From Erythrobacter sp047872805 (lineage in GTDB: Bacteria > Pseudomonadota > Alphaproteobacteria > Sphingomonadales > Sphingomonadaceae), in the NCBI RefSeq assembly GCF_047872805.1, contig NZ_JBLQUK010000008.1, positions 1 to 64,000 on the forward strand: a stretch of 64,000 nt of DNA, read 5' to 3'. A program made the position numbers and the translations under genes. The notes under the pieces were generated by a model. The model did not search any database. It had not been told where the DNA came from and worked only from the letters and a program-made list of their open reading frames with translations. Each line of letters starts with the position of its first letter. Position 1 is the stretch's first letter. This document shows positions 7,979-17,080 of this stretch, one piece after another.

Positions 7979-8200
7979 ATGCGCGCGCATACAATCGTCC
8001 ACGCAATTATCGTGCTGGCCGCCATCACCATTGCCGCTGCCCCGGCCCACGCTCTCAAGCCGCCGCCGCAGGATACGCCGATCAGCAGTTCGGGCGGGTC
8101 ATCGGGCGGCACGCCGGTTCCCGAACCTTCGAGCATCGTTCTGTTCGGCGCGGGCGCTGCGGCATTCATGCTGACCCGGCGTCGCCGCAAGAACGGCTGA
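7979..8200 (+). CDS. Mini PEP-CTERM sorting-domain protein
   Basis: Only 73 residues: a signal peptide (1-25, ending AHA), a linker of about 20 residues rich in Ser, Gly and Pro, and a C-terminal PEP-CTERM domain. That domain is the VPEPSS motif near residue 46, a hydrophobic helix (IVLFGAGAAAFMLT) and an RRRRKN tail. PEP-CTERM proteins are normally cut and anchored by exosortase. After both cleavages only about 20 residues would remain, which is unusually little. No exosortase is in the window. The start is supported by the fit of the signal peptide. Confidence 0.75.
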   Translation: MRAHTIVHAIIVLAAITIAAAPAHALKPPPQDTPISSSGGSSGGTPVPEPSSIVLFGAGAAAFMLTRRRRKNG

Positions 8201-8301
8201 TTTTTGGGTAGTGTGCAGAGCCAGCGCATGTGACGCTGGCCAACCCCCGATGGCGGCGCTAAGGCGCGGCTCTTTCACCATGTCATCAGAAAGAGCTACC
8301 C

Positions 8302-9402
8302 ATGGGTTTCCGTTGCGGGATTGTCGGCCTGCCCAATGTCGGCAAGTCGACCTTGTTCAATGCACTCACCGAAACGCAGGCCGCGCAGGCGGCGAATTAC
8401 CCGTTTTGCACGATTGAGCCGAACGTCGGCCAGGTCGCGGTGCCCGATGAACGGCTCGATAAAATCGCCGCCATCGGCAAAAGCGCGAAGATCATCGAAA
8501 CCCAGCTGGGCTTTGTCGACATCGCGGGACTTGTGAAAGGCGCGAGCAAGGGCGAAGGTCTGGGCAATCAGTTCCTCGCCAATATCCGCGAAGTGGACGC
8601 CATCGTCCACGTGCTGCGCTGTTTCGTAGATGACGATATTCAGCATGTCGCCAACACGGTCGATCCCATCGCTGATGCCGAAGCGGTCGAAACCGAATTG
8701 ATGTTGTCCGATCTTGAAAGCCTTGAAAAGCGCGTGCCCGCTGCGGCCAAGCGCGGGGCAACCGGCGACAAGGAAGCCAAGGCGATGGCCAGCGTGCTGG
8801 GCCAGGCGCTTGAATTGCTGCGCGAGGGCAAGCCTGCACGCCTGACCGTGCCCGGCGACGACGAGGAAGAGCGATTGTTCCGGCAGGCGCAATTGCTCAC
8901 TGCAAAGCCCGTTCTGTATGTCTGCAACGTCGCCGAAGAAGACGCGGCGGTCGGCAATGATCTGTCAGCCAAGGTCTTCGCCAAGGCTGCGGCAGAGGGC
9001 GCCGAAGCGGTGGTTGTCTCCGCCGCGATAGAGGCCGATCTGGTGACGATGCCGGTGGAAGACCGCGGCGAATTTCTCGAAGCCCTCGGCCTTTCCGAAA
9101 GCGGCCTCGCCCGAGTGATCCGCGCCGGATACAAGCTGCTGGGGCTCAAGACATTTTTCACCGTCGGCCCCAAAGAGGCGCGCGCCTGGACCTTTCCCGA
9201 CGGCGCCAAAGCCCCGCAGGCGGCAGGCGAGATCCACAGCGATTTCGAACGCGGCTTCATCCGAGCGGAAACGATTGCCTATGACGACTACGTCACGCTG
9301 GGCGGCGAAGGCGGCGCAAAGGAAGCGGGCAAACTGCGGCAGGAAGGCAAGGAATATGTCGTGCAGGACGGGGACGTGCTGCTGTTCAAGTTCAATGTTT
9401 GA
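8302..9402 (+). CDS. ychF: Redox-responsive ATPase/GTPase YchF
   Basis: A universally conserved Obg-family P-loop protein that prefers ATP and binds ribosomes. The 366-residue product begins MGFRCGIVGLPNVGKSTLFN (Walker A). It has the switch region NYPFCTIEPNVGQVAVPD, the DIAGLVKGASKGEGLGNQFL G3 motif, a coiled-coil insertion around residues 130-200 and the C-terminal TGS-like domain (AWTFPDGAKAPQAAGEIHSD, then YVVQDGDVLLFKFNV). Length and motifs are normal. It runs convergent to the next gene. Confidence 0.97.
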   Translation: MGFRCGIVGLPNVGKSTLFNALTETQAAQAANYPFCTIEPNVGQVAVPDERLDKIAAIGKSAKIIETQLGFVDIAGLVKGASKGEGLGNQFLANIREVDAIVHVLRCFVDDDIQHVANTVDPIADAEAVETELMLSDLESLEKRVPAAAKRGATGDKEAKAMASVLGQALELLREGKPARLTVPGDDEEERLFRQAQLLTAKPVLYVCNVAEEDAAVGNDLSAKVFAKAAAEGAEAVVVSAAIEADLVTMPVEDRGEFLEALGLSESGLARVIRAGYKLLGLKTFFTVGPKEARAWTFPDGAKAPQAAGEIHSDFERGFIRAETIAYDDYVTLGGEGGAKEAGKLRQEGKEYVVQDGDVLLFKFNV

Positions 9403-9466
9403 GGGGTATGCTGCGGGACACTGATTCCTTGTCAGCGCTTCCTCGGTTACAGTTGGGCGCCACGCA

Positions 9467-10255
9467 TCACCGCAGCGACGCCTGCGAATCTTCCAGCATC
9501 GTCTTCAGATAGGCCTGTGTCTGACGCGCCTGTTCGAGCAATTGCTGGCCTACATCCTTCGACGGCGAGCCGCGCATCGAACGTTTAAGCCTGTCGAGAT
9601 ATCTGCGGTAGCCTCTGGCTGCTTCGGCGTTTTGCTGTCTAAGGTCATAACTGGTCAACTCCTCCGCCGAGGCGTTGCGCGATGGTCGCTGACGGCTGGC
9701 GAGCCGGATAACGAGGCGCGCATCCTCGCGGCTTTCTTCGATAACCGACCGGAGTTCTGCGATTGTTGCTGCGCTGGCCGAGGTCTCGTCAACCGGGGGC
9801 GCGAGAGGGGCGACGACTGGCGCGGCATCCGTCATGTTCGCCTGCTCGGCGACCGAAGAATAAGCGATCACGGGCGCGGCAGTCTGGGGCTTAGGCGCGG
9901 CCTTCGTCATCGTGGCTTGCGGCGCTGCTTCGTGCGTGATCGCCAAAGGTGTCGCGATCAGCGCCTCGTTATCTGCTACATCTGTTTCCACTGTTGCCGG
10001 AGCGACCGCAGTCACGGCGGTTTGCGCAGGTTCTACCAAATCCACCGCCGGGACCGGTTGTGCAGAGGGCCACAGCAGCAGGCAAATCATGCCGCCGCAT
10101 AGCACCGTAAGGCCCACCTCGATCCCCAAGCGAAGCTGGCGTGCCCTTCTGTTTTGCCGGCTCTCGCGGCTGGAATAGTATGTGCTCGAGAGGTCCGGTT
10201 CGGACTGCACCAGCCAGGGGAGCGGCGACGGGGGCGGATTGGTGTCTGTCAGCAT
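9467..10255 (-). CDS. Unknown protein with one membrane helix and Ala/Pro-rich periplasmic part
   Basis: I do not recognise this 262-residue protein. It has a cytosolic, Arg-rich N-terminus (about residues 1-42) and one membrane helix (about 43-63, IEVGLTVLCGGMICLLLWP). A long low-complexity stretch rich in Ala, Thr, Pro and Val follows (70-150). The C-terminal charged region (about 160-262) is predicted helical, with AEAARGYRRYLDRLKR and QLLEQARQTQAYLKTML. The layout suggests an anchored periplasmic protein. It lies 110 bp downstream of mutL on the same strand and convergent with ychF. Confidence 0.65.
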   Translation of the reverse strand: MLTDTNPPPSPLPWLVQSEPDLSSTYYSSRESRQNRRARQLRLGIEVGLTVLCGGMICLLLWPSAQPVPAVDLVEPAQTAVTAVAPATVETDVADNEALIATPLAITHEAAPQATMTKAAPKPQTAAPVIAYSSVAEQANMTDAAPVVAPLAPPVDETSASAATIAELRSVIEESREDARLVIRLASRQRPSRNASAEELTSYDLRQQNAEAARGYRRYLDRLKRSMRGSPSKDVGQQLLEQARQTQAYLKTMLEDSQASLR

Positions 10256-10364
10256 TGGTACCCGGTCGATTCACGGCAAGTGGCTTTCTACCTGTGACAA
10301 CGGATCAGCTCTGCCAAATATTCCCGTCGGGCCAAAAGCACGGCAATGCCAGCGACGGCGAGCC

Positions 10365-12194
10365 TCAATGCCGCCCGAACAGCTTCTCGACATCCGCCAT
10401 GCTCAGCTTCACCCAGGTCGGCCTGCCATGATTGCACTGGCCTGACCGCGGCGTCGCTTCCATCTCGCGCAGCAGGGCGTTCATCTCTGCGACGCTGAGC
10501 ACCCGCCCCGCCCTGACCGAACCGTGGCAGGCCATTGTCGCCAGCACATAGTCGAGCTTTTCCGAAAGCAGCAGCGCGCCCGACGCCTCGTTCTTGCCAT
10601 GCTTGGCGATGTCGTCGGCAAGGTCGCGTAGCAGCTTGTTCGTGTCCGCCTTCGCAATCACTGAGGGCACCGCGCGCACCAGCATCGCGGCAGGGCCGAA
10701 GCGTTCGACCAAAAGCCCGAACCGCGCCAATCCTTCGGCGGCATCCTCAATCCGGTCGCAATCGGCCTCGTCCATTTCGACCACATCGGGGATCAGCAGC
10801 GCCTGGCTGCGCTGCGCCGCCTCCCCTGCCCCGGCGGCGCGCAACCGCTCCAATACAAGGCGTTCATGCGCGGCGTGCTGATCGACCAGCACCAGCCCGT
10901 CCGCGCTTTCAGCAACGATGTAGGTGTTCGCCACTTGCCCACGCGCAATGCCGAGCGGGTAATGCGCAGCCTCCTGCGGGATCGGCGCGGCTTCTTCGGC
11001 GAGGCCTGCGGGCGGCGCTTCGTCTTGCGTGTGCCACTGCGGACGCGGTTCGGACAGCCGAGGCTGCGGCGCGCTCCAATCCCGCCCGTCAAAGATTGAG
11101 CGTAAAGCCGGGGTTTCCTCTCTTAGTGGCTCTGCCTGCCACCTTTCCATCGCGCCGCGATCCGGCCCTTGCGCGCTGCGCCTGTCGCCGCTCGCCAAAG
11201 CTTGCCGCAGTCCGGAAACGATAAACCCGCGCACCCCCGCGCTGTCGCGGAACCGCACCTCGGTCTTGGCCGGATGAACGTTCACATCGACATCCTGCGG
11301 CGGCAGGTCAAGGAACAGCGCCAGCACCGCATGCCGGTCGCGCGCGAGCATATCGGAATAGGCCCCGCGCACCGCTCCGGTCAGCAATCGGTCCTTCACC
11401 GGGCGGCCATTGACGAACAGATATTGGTGATCGGCCACGCCCCGATTGTAGGTTGGTAGGCCCGCCAGCCCGGTCAGCCGCATCAACCCATGCGGCGTTT
11501 CCCGCGCCAGTTCGATCGCCACCGCATTGTCTTTAAGCTCGCGCGCGATGATCTGCGAAACGCGGGTTGCCAGCGCCTCATCGGCTTGGGTGGAAAGCGC
11601 CTTGCGCACCTTTCCTTCCGCTGCATTTTCCAGCGTAAAGGCAATGTCGGGCCGCGCCATCGCAAGCCGCCGGACGATGTCGAGGCAGGCGATATATTCG
11701 CTGCGCGCGGTGCGCAGGAATTTGCGCCGAGCAGGCACGCGCGCAAAGATCTGCTCGACCCGCACCCGCGTTCCCACCGGCACCGCAGCGGGGCCATCGG
11801 TGACGACTTCGCCGTGATCAACAATCCGCCGCCAGCCATCCGCGCTGCCCGCGACCCTGCTTTCCAGCGTCAGCCGCGCGACGCTGGCAATGGACGGCAA
11901 GGCCTCGCCGCGAAACCCCAGGGTGGTGACCATTTCGATGGCGTCATCGGGGAGTTTGGATGTTGCATGCCGCTCAAGCGCCAGTTCCATCTCAGCCGCG
12001 CTCATCCCGCAGCCATCGTCGGTCACCTCAAGCCGGGTCAGCCCGCCTTCTGCCAAGGTGACAGTGATTCGCCGCGCACCCGCATCGACCGCGTTTTCGA
12101 CCAGCTCCTTGAGCGCGGCGGCGGGTCTTTCAACCACTTCTCCAGCGGCTATCCGGTTCACGAGTTCGTTGGGAAGGCGGCGAATAACGGGCAT
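10365..12194 (-). CDS. mutL: DNA mismatch repair protein MutL, endonuclease type
   Basis: MutL links mismatch recognition by MutS to strand incision. The 609-residue product has the GHKL ATPase domain: LVNRIAAGEVVERPAAALKE, ENAVDAGA, DDGCGM and TLGFRGEALPSI. The C-terminal dimerisation domain carries DQHAAHERLVLE, a match to the DQHA(x)2E(x)4E metal-binding endonuclease motif. This fits an organism without MutH, as is usual in alphaproteobacteria. The C-terminus has QCNHGRPTW. I chose the ATG at 12194 because homology begins MPVIRRLPNELVN; ATGs at 12215 and 12224 are possible. It is divergent from mreB. Confidence 0.95.
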   Translation of the reverse strand: MPVIRRLPNELVNRIAAGEVVERPAAALKELVENAVDAGARRITVTLAEGGLTRLEVTDDGCGMSAAEMELALERHATSKLPDDAIEMVTTLGFRGEALPSIASVARLTLESRVAGSADGWRRIVDHGEVVTDGPAAVPVGTRVRVEQIFARVPARRKFLRTARSEYIACLDIVRRLAMARPDIAFTLENAAEGKVRKALSTQADEALATRVSQIIARELKDNAVAIELARETPHGLMRLTGLAGLPTYNRGVADHQYLFVNGRPVKDRLLTGAVRGAYSDMLARDRHAVLALFLDLPPQDVDVNVHPAKTEVRFRDSAGVRGFIVSGLRQALASGDRRSAQGPDRGAMERWQAEPLREETPALRSIFDGRDWSAPQPRLSEPRPQWHTQDEAPPAGLAEEAAPIPQEAAHYPLGIARGQVANTYIVAESADGLVLVDQHAAHERLVLERLRAAGAGEAAQRSQALLIPDVVEMDEADCDRIEDAAEGLARFGLLVERFGPAAMLVRAVPSVIAKADTNKLLRDLADDIAKHGKNEASGALLLSEKLDYVLATMACHGSVRAGRVLSVAEMNALLREMEATPRSGQCNHGRPTWVKLSMADVEKLFGRH

Positions 12195-12241
12195 TTGTCG
12201 CAAGCTAGACGTCATGCGCCGCAAATTCGAGGGGACGGGGG

Positions 12242-12280
12242 AAAATAGCGAAATCCGTCAACAAAAATTTTAGCTATTTT
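12242..12280. promoter_or_regulatory. AT-rich inverted repeat between mutL and mreB
   Basis: AAAATAGC (12242-12249) and GCTATTTT (12273-12280) are perfect 8-bp complements in a markedly AT-rich spacer between divergent genes. It may be an operator or promoter element. No regulator can be assigned. Confidence 0.4.
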
Positions 12281-12396
12281 GTCAAGGTTTCGCTAGGCGC
12301 AACAGGTCACGTCACATTCAAGATGTGCTGCGGGCTTTACCGGGCCCTAACCCGGACCGCGACAGCAACAAACGGGCACCACGGAAAAACATAAAA

Positions 12397-13440
12397 ATGA
12401 GCTTCTTTTCCAACCTTTTCAAATTCGGTTCGCAGAATATGGCGATCGATCTCGGCACCGCCAACACGCTGGTCTATGTCCAGGATCAGGGGATCGTCCT
12501 TAATGAACCATCGGTCGTCGCCATTGAAACCATCAATGGGATCAAACGGGTCAAGGCCGTTGGCGATGATGCCAAGATGATGATGGGCAAGACGCCCGAC
12601 ACGATTGAGGCGATCCGCCCCTTGCGCGACGGGGTCATCGCCGACATCGAAATCGCCGAGGAAATGATCAAGCATTTCATTCGCAAGGTGCACGGCAAGC
12701 GCAATCTGTTCCGCTATCCCGAGATCGTGATCTGCGTGCCGAGCGGTTCAACCTCGGTTGAAAAGCGCGCAATCCGAGATGCGGCGTCCAATGCGGGTGC
12801 TTCTGAAGTGTATCTGATCCTTGAGCCCATGGCGGCCGCCATTGGCGCAGACATGCCGGTGACAGAGCCGGTCGGTTCGATGGTGGTCGACATCGGCGGC
12901 GGCACAACCGAAGTTGCCGTGCTTTCGCTGCGCGGTCTGGCCTACACCACTTCGGTTCGCACCGGCGGGGACAAGATGGACGAAGCCATCGTCAGCTATG
13001 TGCGCCGGCATCACAATCTGCTGATCGGGGATGCAACCGCCGAACGGATCAAGAAAGATTACGGCATCGCCATGGTTCCCGAAGACGGCATTGGCGAATT
13101 GATTACGTTGAAAGGGCGCGATCTGGTAAATGGCGTGCCGAAGGAAATCACCATCAATCAGGGCCACGTGGCAGAGGCATTGTCCGAACCGATCGGCGCA
13201 ATTGTCGAAGGGGTCAGGATCGCGCTGGAAAACACCGCGCCCGAACTTGCCGCCGATATTGTCGATCAGGGTATCGTGCTGACCGGCGGCGGGGCGTTGA
13301 TCCGGCGGCTTGACGAGCATCTGCGTGAGGAAACCGGCCTGCCGGTGTCCATCGCCGAAGACCCGCTCACCTGCGTCGCGATTGGCACCGGGCGGGCGAT
13401 GGAAGATCCCATCTATCGCGGGGTCTTGATGACGGCATAG
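12397..13440 (+). CDS. mreB: Rod shape-determining protein MreB
   Basis: The bacterial actin that forms membrane filaments guiding lateral wall synthesis. The 347-residue product begins MSFFSNLFKFGSQNMAIDLG, with an amphipathic N-terminal helix and phosphate-1 motif DLGTANTLVY. It has the phosphate-2 motif VVDIGGGTTEVAVLS and the adenosine motif VLTGGGALIRRLD. I chose the ATG at 12397; a longer frame from 12325 adds an atypical leader. It is the first gene of an mreBCD-mrdA-rodA operon. Confidence 0.98.
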   Translation: MSFFSNLFKFGSQNMAIDLGTANTLVYVQDQGIVLNEPSVVAIETINGIKRVKAVGDDAKMMMGKTPDTIEAIRPLRDGVIADIEIAEEMIKHFIRKVHGKRNLFRYPEIVICVPSGSTSVEKRAIRDAASNAGASEVYLILEPMAAAIGADMPVTEPVGSMVVDIGGGTTEVAVLSLRGLAYTTSVRTGGDKMDEAIVSYVRRHHNLLIGDATAERIKKDYGIAMVPEDGIGELITLKGRDLVNGVPKEITINQGHVAEALSEPIGAIVEGVRIALENTAPELAADIVDQGIVLTGGGALIRRLDEHLREETGLPVSIAEDPLTCVAIGTGRAMEDPIYRGVLMTA

Positions 13441-13494
13441 AACTGGTCCGCGTAAAATCCGCGCGGGCCAACGTAACAAGGGAATACCGGGGCC

Positions 13495-14412
13495 ATGGCG
13501 CCGCCATCATCGCGTCGATCAGGCTTTTCGAAAAAGCAGCAATATTCGGTTTTTACCGGGTATTTGCTGGCGGCGCTCGGCGCGCTCGCCGGACTGGCCC
13601 TGCTCGTCTTGTCGCTTTGGCAACCGGCGGCTTTTCAGCCCGTGCGAGGCGCGGCGAGTGATGTTGCCGCGCCCGTGGGCGAAGCGACTGCAACCGCGCG
13701 CGCGGGCGGCAACAATGCGTGGGACACGGTAACGGGTTTCTGGCGCGCGGGCAGTCAAAACGTCGCCTTGCGCCGCGAAGTCGAGGTCGCCCGCATCCGC
13801 CTAGCCGAAGCCGAAGCGGTCGAAGCGGAAAATCGCCGTCTCAAGGCGCTGCTGGGCCTGTCCCAAAGCGCCACAAGCGAAGGCGCACCACCCATTGCCG
13901 CCACGCGGCTGATCGGTTCCAGCGCATCGAGCGCGCGCCGCTTTGCTTACATCGGGGTCGGTCAAAGCGACGGCGTGGCTGTTGGCATGCCGATCCGTTC
14001 GGAACGCGGAGTAATCGGACGTGTGCTCGAAAGCGCTTTGTCTTCATCGCGGGTGCTGCTTTTAACCGATAGCGAAAGCGTGCTGCCGGTGCGCCGCGCG
14101 TCAGATCAGACCGTCGCCTTTGCCGAAGGGCGCGGGGACGGATTGCTGCGCATCCGCTTGATCAATCTGGGGCTTAACCCGCTCAAGGTCGGCGACGTGT
14201 TCGTCACCAGCGGTGCGGGGGGATATTACCGTCCCGGTGTCGCTGTGGCAGTGCTCAGCGAAATTACATCTGACGGCGGGATTGCCCGCCTGATCGCAGA
14301 GCCTTCTGCGACGAATTTCGTGATAGTCGAACCGATCTACGAACCCCTTGCGGTCGAGGCTTCCAGCGTGCGCGCGCGGGATGAATTGACCGAAGAGGAG
14401 CTCAATGATTGA
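13495..14412 (+). CDS. mreC: Rod shape-determining protein MreC
   Basis: A bitopic inner-membrane protein that links MreB filaments to the PBP2-RodA synthase. The 305-residue product has one membrane helix (about residues 21-40, GYLLAALGALAGLALLVLS), a coiled-coil segment (about 80-118, REVEVARIRLAEAEAVEAENRRLKALL) and a beta-rich periplasmic domain with GVAVGMPIRSERGVIGRV and VLLLTDSESVLPV. Its stop overlaps the mreD start by four bases. Confidence 0.95.
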   Translation: MAPPSSRRSGFSKKQQYSVFTGYLLAALGALAGLALLVLSLWQPAAFQPVRGAASDVAAPVGEATATARAGGNNAWDTVTGFWRAGSQNVALRREVEVARIRLAEAEAVEAENRRLKALLGLSQSATSEGAPPIAATRLIGSSASSARRFAYIGVGQSDGVAVGMPIRSERGVIGRVLESALSSSRVLLLTDSESVLPVRRASDQTVAFAEGRGDGLLRIRLINLGLNPLKVGDVFVTSGAGGYYRPGVAVAVLSEITSDGGIARLIAEPSATNFVIVEPIYEPLAVEASSVRARDELTEEELND

Positions 14413-14969
14413 TTGACCGGCTCTCCCCCCACGCTCAGCGCCGCGCGTTTGGCCGCGAGGGGATTAACCGCGTCGAATCTCCGTGGCGGGCAAAATCGGT
14501 TCATTACATCTCGATCCTGCTGGGATCGCTGCTGCCCATGTGGATGGTCGCCGATGTGATGCCGGTTGCCCCGCCGCTGGGCTTTATGTTTTTCCTGTGC
14601 TGGCGATTGATGCGCCCCGGCCTTATGCCGCTCTGGGTCGGAGTGCCGCTGGGCGCATTCGACGATCTTTTCAGCGGCCAGCCCTTTGGCAGCGCAATCC
14701 TGCTATGGTCGCTGACCATGATCGCACTGGAATTGATCGAAACCCGGTTTCCCTGGCGCGGGTTCTGGCAGGACTGGTTCACTGCTGGTTTGGCAAGCGT
14801 GCTCTATATCGCCGCTGCCATGGTGGTATCTGGTGCTCCTATCACGCCCCATCTGATCATAGCGTCGCTGCCGCAGATCCTGCTGGCGGTGCTGCTCTAT
14901 CCGCTGCTCGCGCGGGTTATCGCTTGGCTTGACCGGTTTCGCCTGTCGCGGTCGCGGAGGATCGGATGA
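14409..14969 (+). CDS. mreD: Rod shape-determining protein MreD, TTG start
   Basis: A small polytopic membrane subunit of the elongasome. The 186-residue product has about five hydrophobic segments and the family stretch PLWVGVPLGAFDDLFSGQPFG. The start is a TTG at 14409 within the mreC stop region; the nearby ATG at 14405 hits a stop after three codons, so it cannot be used. The end overlaps mrdA by four bases. Family identity rests on position and membrane pattern more than on sequence signature. Confidence 0.88.
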   Translation: MIDRLSPHAQRRAFGREGINRVESPWRAKSVHYISILLGSLLPMWMVADVMPVAPPLGFMFFLCWRLMRPGLMPLWVGVPLGAFDDLFSGQPFGSAILLWSLTMIALELIETRFPWRGFWQDWFTAGLASVLYIAAAMVVSGAPITPHLIIASLPQILLAVLLYPLLARVIAWLDRFRLSRSRRIG

Positions 14970-17080
14970 AGCGGTTCTTCAAACTCAAAAGCGGGCTCAG
15001 GCAGCGCGGAATGGTCATCAATGCCTCGACCCTGAAAAACACGTTTGACCGGCGAGCATTCGTGATTGGCGGCCTGCAATACGGTGTTGGCGTGCTGCTG
15101 GCGGTGCGGATGGGCTATCTGGCGATTGCCGAGAATGAGAAGTACCGGCTCGAATCTGAAAGCAACCGGGTCAATCTGACGCTGATCCCGCCGCGGCGGG
15201 GTTGGATACTCGATCGCAACGGTGCGCCGCTGGCGTCGAACCGCGCCGATTTTCGCGTCGATGTGATCCCTGAACGCCTGTCCAACCCCGATGCCACGCT
15301 GGACCAGATTGGCGCTCTGCTGGACCTGTCACCCAACCGGATTGCCGACCTCAAGACCCGGATCGAAACCTCGCGCGGTTTTGCTCCGGTCGAAGTCGCG
15401 AGCGGGCTTGCCTATGAACAATTCGCCGCCTTAAGCGTGCGCCTTCCCGATATGCAGGGTGTCGTGCCGCAACGCGGGTTCTCGCGATTCTATCCGACCG
15501 GGCCATCCATCGGGCACCTGATTGGCTATGTCGGTCCGGCTTCGGCGGAGGAATACGAACAGGACCGCAATCCCATCCTGATTACGCCGGGCTACAAGAT
15601 CGGCAAGGACGGGCTTGAAAAGCAGTTTGAACAGCGCCTGCGCGGGGTGCCTGGTGCGCGCCGGGTCGAAGTGACCGCAGGCGGGCGGATCGTCCGTGAT
15701 CTGGAATCGCGCGACGACATTCAGGGCGATCCTGTGCGGCTGACGATTGACGGGCCGTTGCAGGATTACGCCGCGCGCCGGATCGGGCTCGAAAGCGGAT
15801 CGGTGGTGGTGATCGATTGCGCCACTGGCGACCTGTTGTGCATGGCGAGCATGCCTAGTTTTGATCCCAACAGTTTTTCCGACGGCATCGGCAGCGTCGA
15901 ATATGCCATGCTGCGCGACGATCAACGCGTACCGCTGCGTAACAAAGTGCTTAAAGGCCTGTATCCGCCCGGATCGACGGTCAAGCCGATGCATTGCATG
16001 GCGTTTTTGAAAGCCGGGGTGAAGCCAACCGAAACCATCACCTGCGGCGGCGGACGGCGGATCGGCAGCCGATTCTTCAACTGCTGGAGCAATCACGGCA
16101 CGGTCGATATGGCGAAGGCGATCTACCAGAGCTGCGACAGCTATTTCTATCACTTCTCGCAGGCCGTCGGCTTTGACAAGGTTGCCGCCATGGCCAAGGA
16201 TCTGGGCATGGGGCAGGAATTTGACCTGCCCGTCACCAGCCAGTTTTACGGCACAGTCCCCGACCCCGAATGGAAATTCAACAAATTCGGGCGCGAATGG
16301 GAAGCGTTCGACACGGTCAACGCCTCAATCGGTCAAGGCTATTACCTCGCCAGCCCGTTGCAGCTTGCGGTAATGAGCGCGCGGCTGGCGACCGGACATC
16401 GGTTGAACCCTCGGCTGGTGCTGGACAGCACGGCCCCTGCCATCGTCGATTACAATTTCAGACCCGACGAAATCAGCCTGATCCGGCAGGCGATGAGCGA
16501 TGTCGTCAACGGCCCCGGCACCGCCGGGCGCGGGCGATTACCGCTGCCCGATATCAAAATGGCGGGCAAGACTGGCACCGCTCAGGTCGTTTCGCTGAGC
16601 GTCTCTGATGGCCGCAGCGGCCCATGGAAATACCGCGATCACGGGCTCTTTACCTTCTTTGCCCCGACCGAAAACCCGCGTTATGCCGGTGCGGTCGTGA
16701 TCGAACATGGCGGCGGATCGGGCGCGGCCTATCCGATTGCGCGCGATGTGATGACCTATATGTTCGACCCTCAAAAAGGGCTCGAAGCCTTGCAGGCGCT
16801 GGAACAGCAATGGGGAGGCACCGCACAACAAAGGCTGGAGGCGCGTTATGCCGCCTATGCCGCCGAACGCGGCGCAAATGTCAGTCCCCCGCCCCGCCGG
16901 GATGAGGACATTTTTGACCGCGTAGAAGCAGAGGCCCGCGCAGCGGCGCAGCAATCAGAGAAAATTGCAGACGAGTTCGTGGCTCCGCGTCCGGTTGCCA
17001 ATCCATCGGGCACCCCGCCCCCCGATGCGCTCAGACCCGCATTGCGGTCGCCTGCGCCGGGAACAGGTGTAAGCCAATGA
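14966..17080 (+). CDS. mrdA: Penicillin-binding protein 2, elongasome transpeptidase
   Basis: The class B PBP that crosslinks lateral-wall peptidoglycan with RodA. The 704-residue product has one membrane helix (about residues 32-50) and a pedestal domain. The transpeptidase domain carries SxxK as STVK in YPPGSTVKPM, the second motif as SCD in YQSCDSYFYH, and KTGT in MAGKTGTAQV. About 90 residues follow the catalytic domain and end in a Pro/Ala-rich tail, making it longer than the roughly 630 residues of E. coli. Both ends overlap neighbours by four bases. Confidence 0.96.
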   Translation: MKRFFKLKSGLRQRGMVINASTLKNTFDRRAFVIGGLQYGVGVLLAVRMGYLAIAENEKYRLESESNRVNLTLIPPRRGWILDRNGAPLASNRADFRVDVIPERLSNPDATLDQIGALLDLSPNRIADLKTRIETSRGFAPVEVASGLAYEQFAALSVRLPDMQGVVPQRGFSRFYPTGPSIGHLIGYVGPASAEEYEQDRNPILITPGYKIGKDGLEKQFEQRLRGVPGARRVEVTAGGRIVRDLESRDDIQGDPVRLTIDGPLQDYAARRIGLESGSVVVIDCATGDLLCMASMPSFDPNSFSDGIGSVEYAMLRDDQRVPLRNKVLKGLYPPGSTVKPMHCMAFLKAGVKPTETITCGGGRRIGSRFFNCWSNHGTVDMAKAIYQSCDSYFYHFSQAVGFDKVAAMAKDLGMGQEFDLPVTSQFYGTVPDPEWKFNKFGREWEAFDTVNASIGQGYYLASPLQLAVMSARLATGHRLNPRLVLDSTAPAIVDYNFRPDEISLIRQAMSDVVNGPGTAGRGRLPLPDIKMAGKTGTAQVVSLSVSDGRSGPWKYRDHGLFTFFAPTENPRYAGAVVIEHGGGSGAAYPIARDVMTYMFDPQKGLEALQALEQQWGGTAQQRLEARYAAYAAERGANVSPPPRRDEDIFDRVEAEARAAAQQSEKIADEFVAPRPVANPSGTPPPDALRPALRSPAPGTGVSQ

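Noticed and set aside
8220..8240. Hairpin GCCAGCG/CGCTGGC as a terminator after the PEP-CTERM gene
   Set aside because: The stem is perfect over 7 bp but is followed by CAACCCCC with no T tract.
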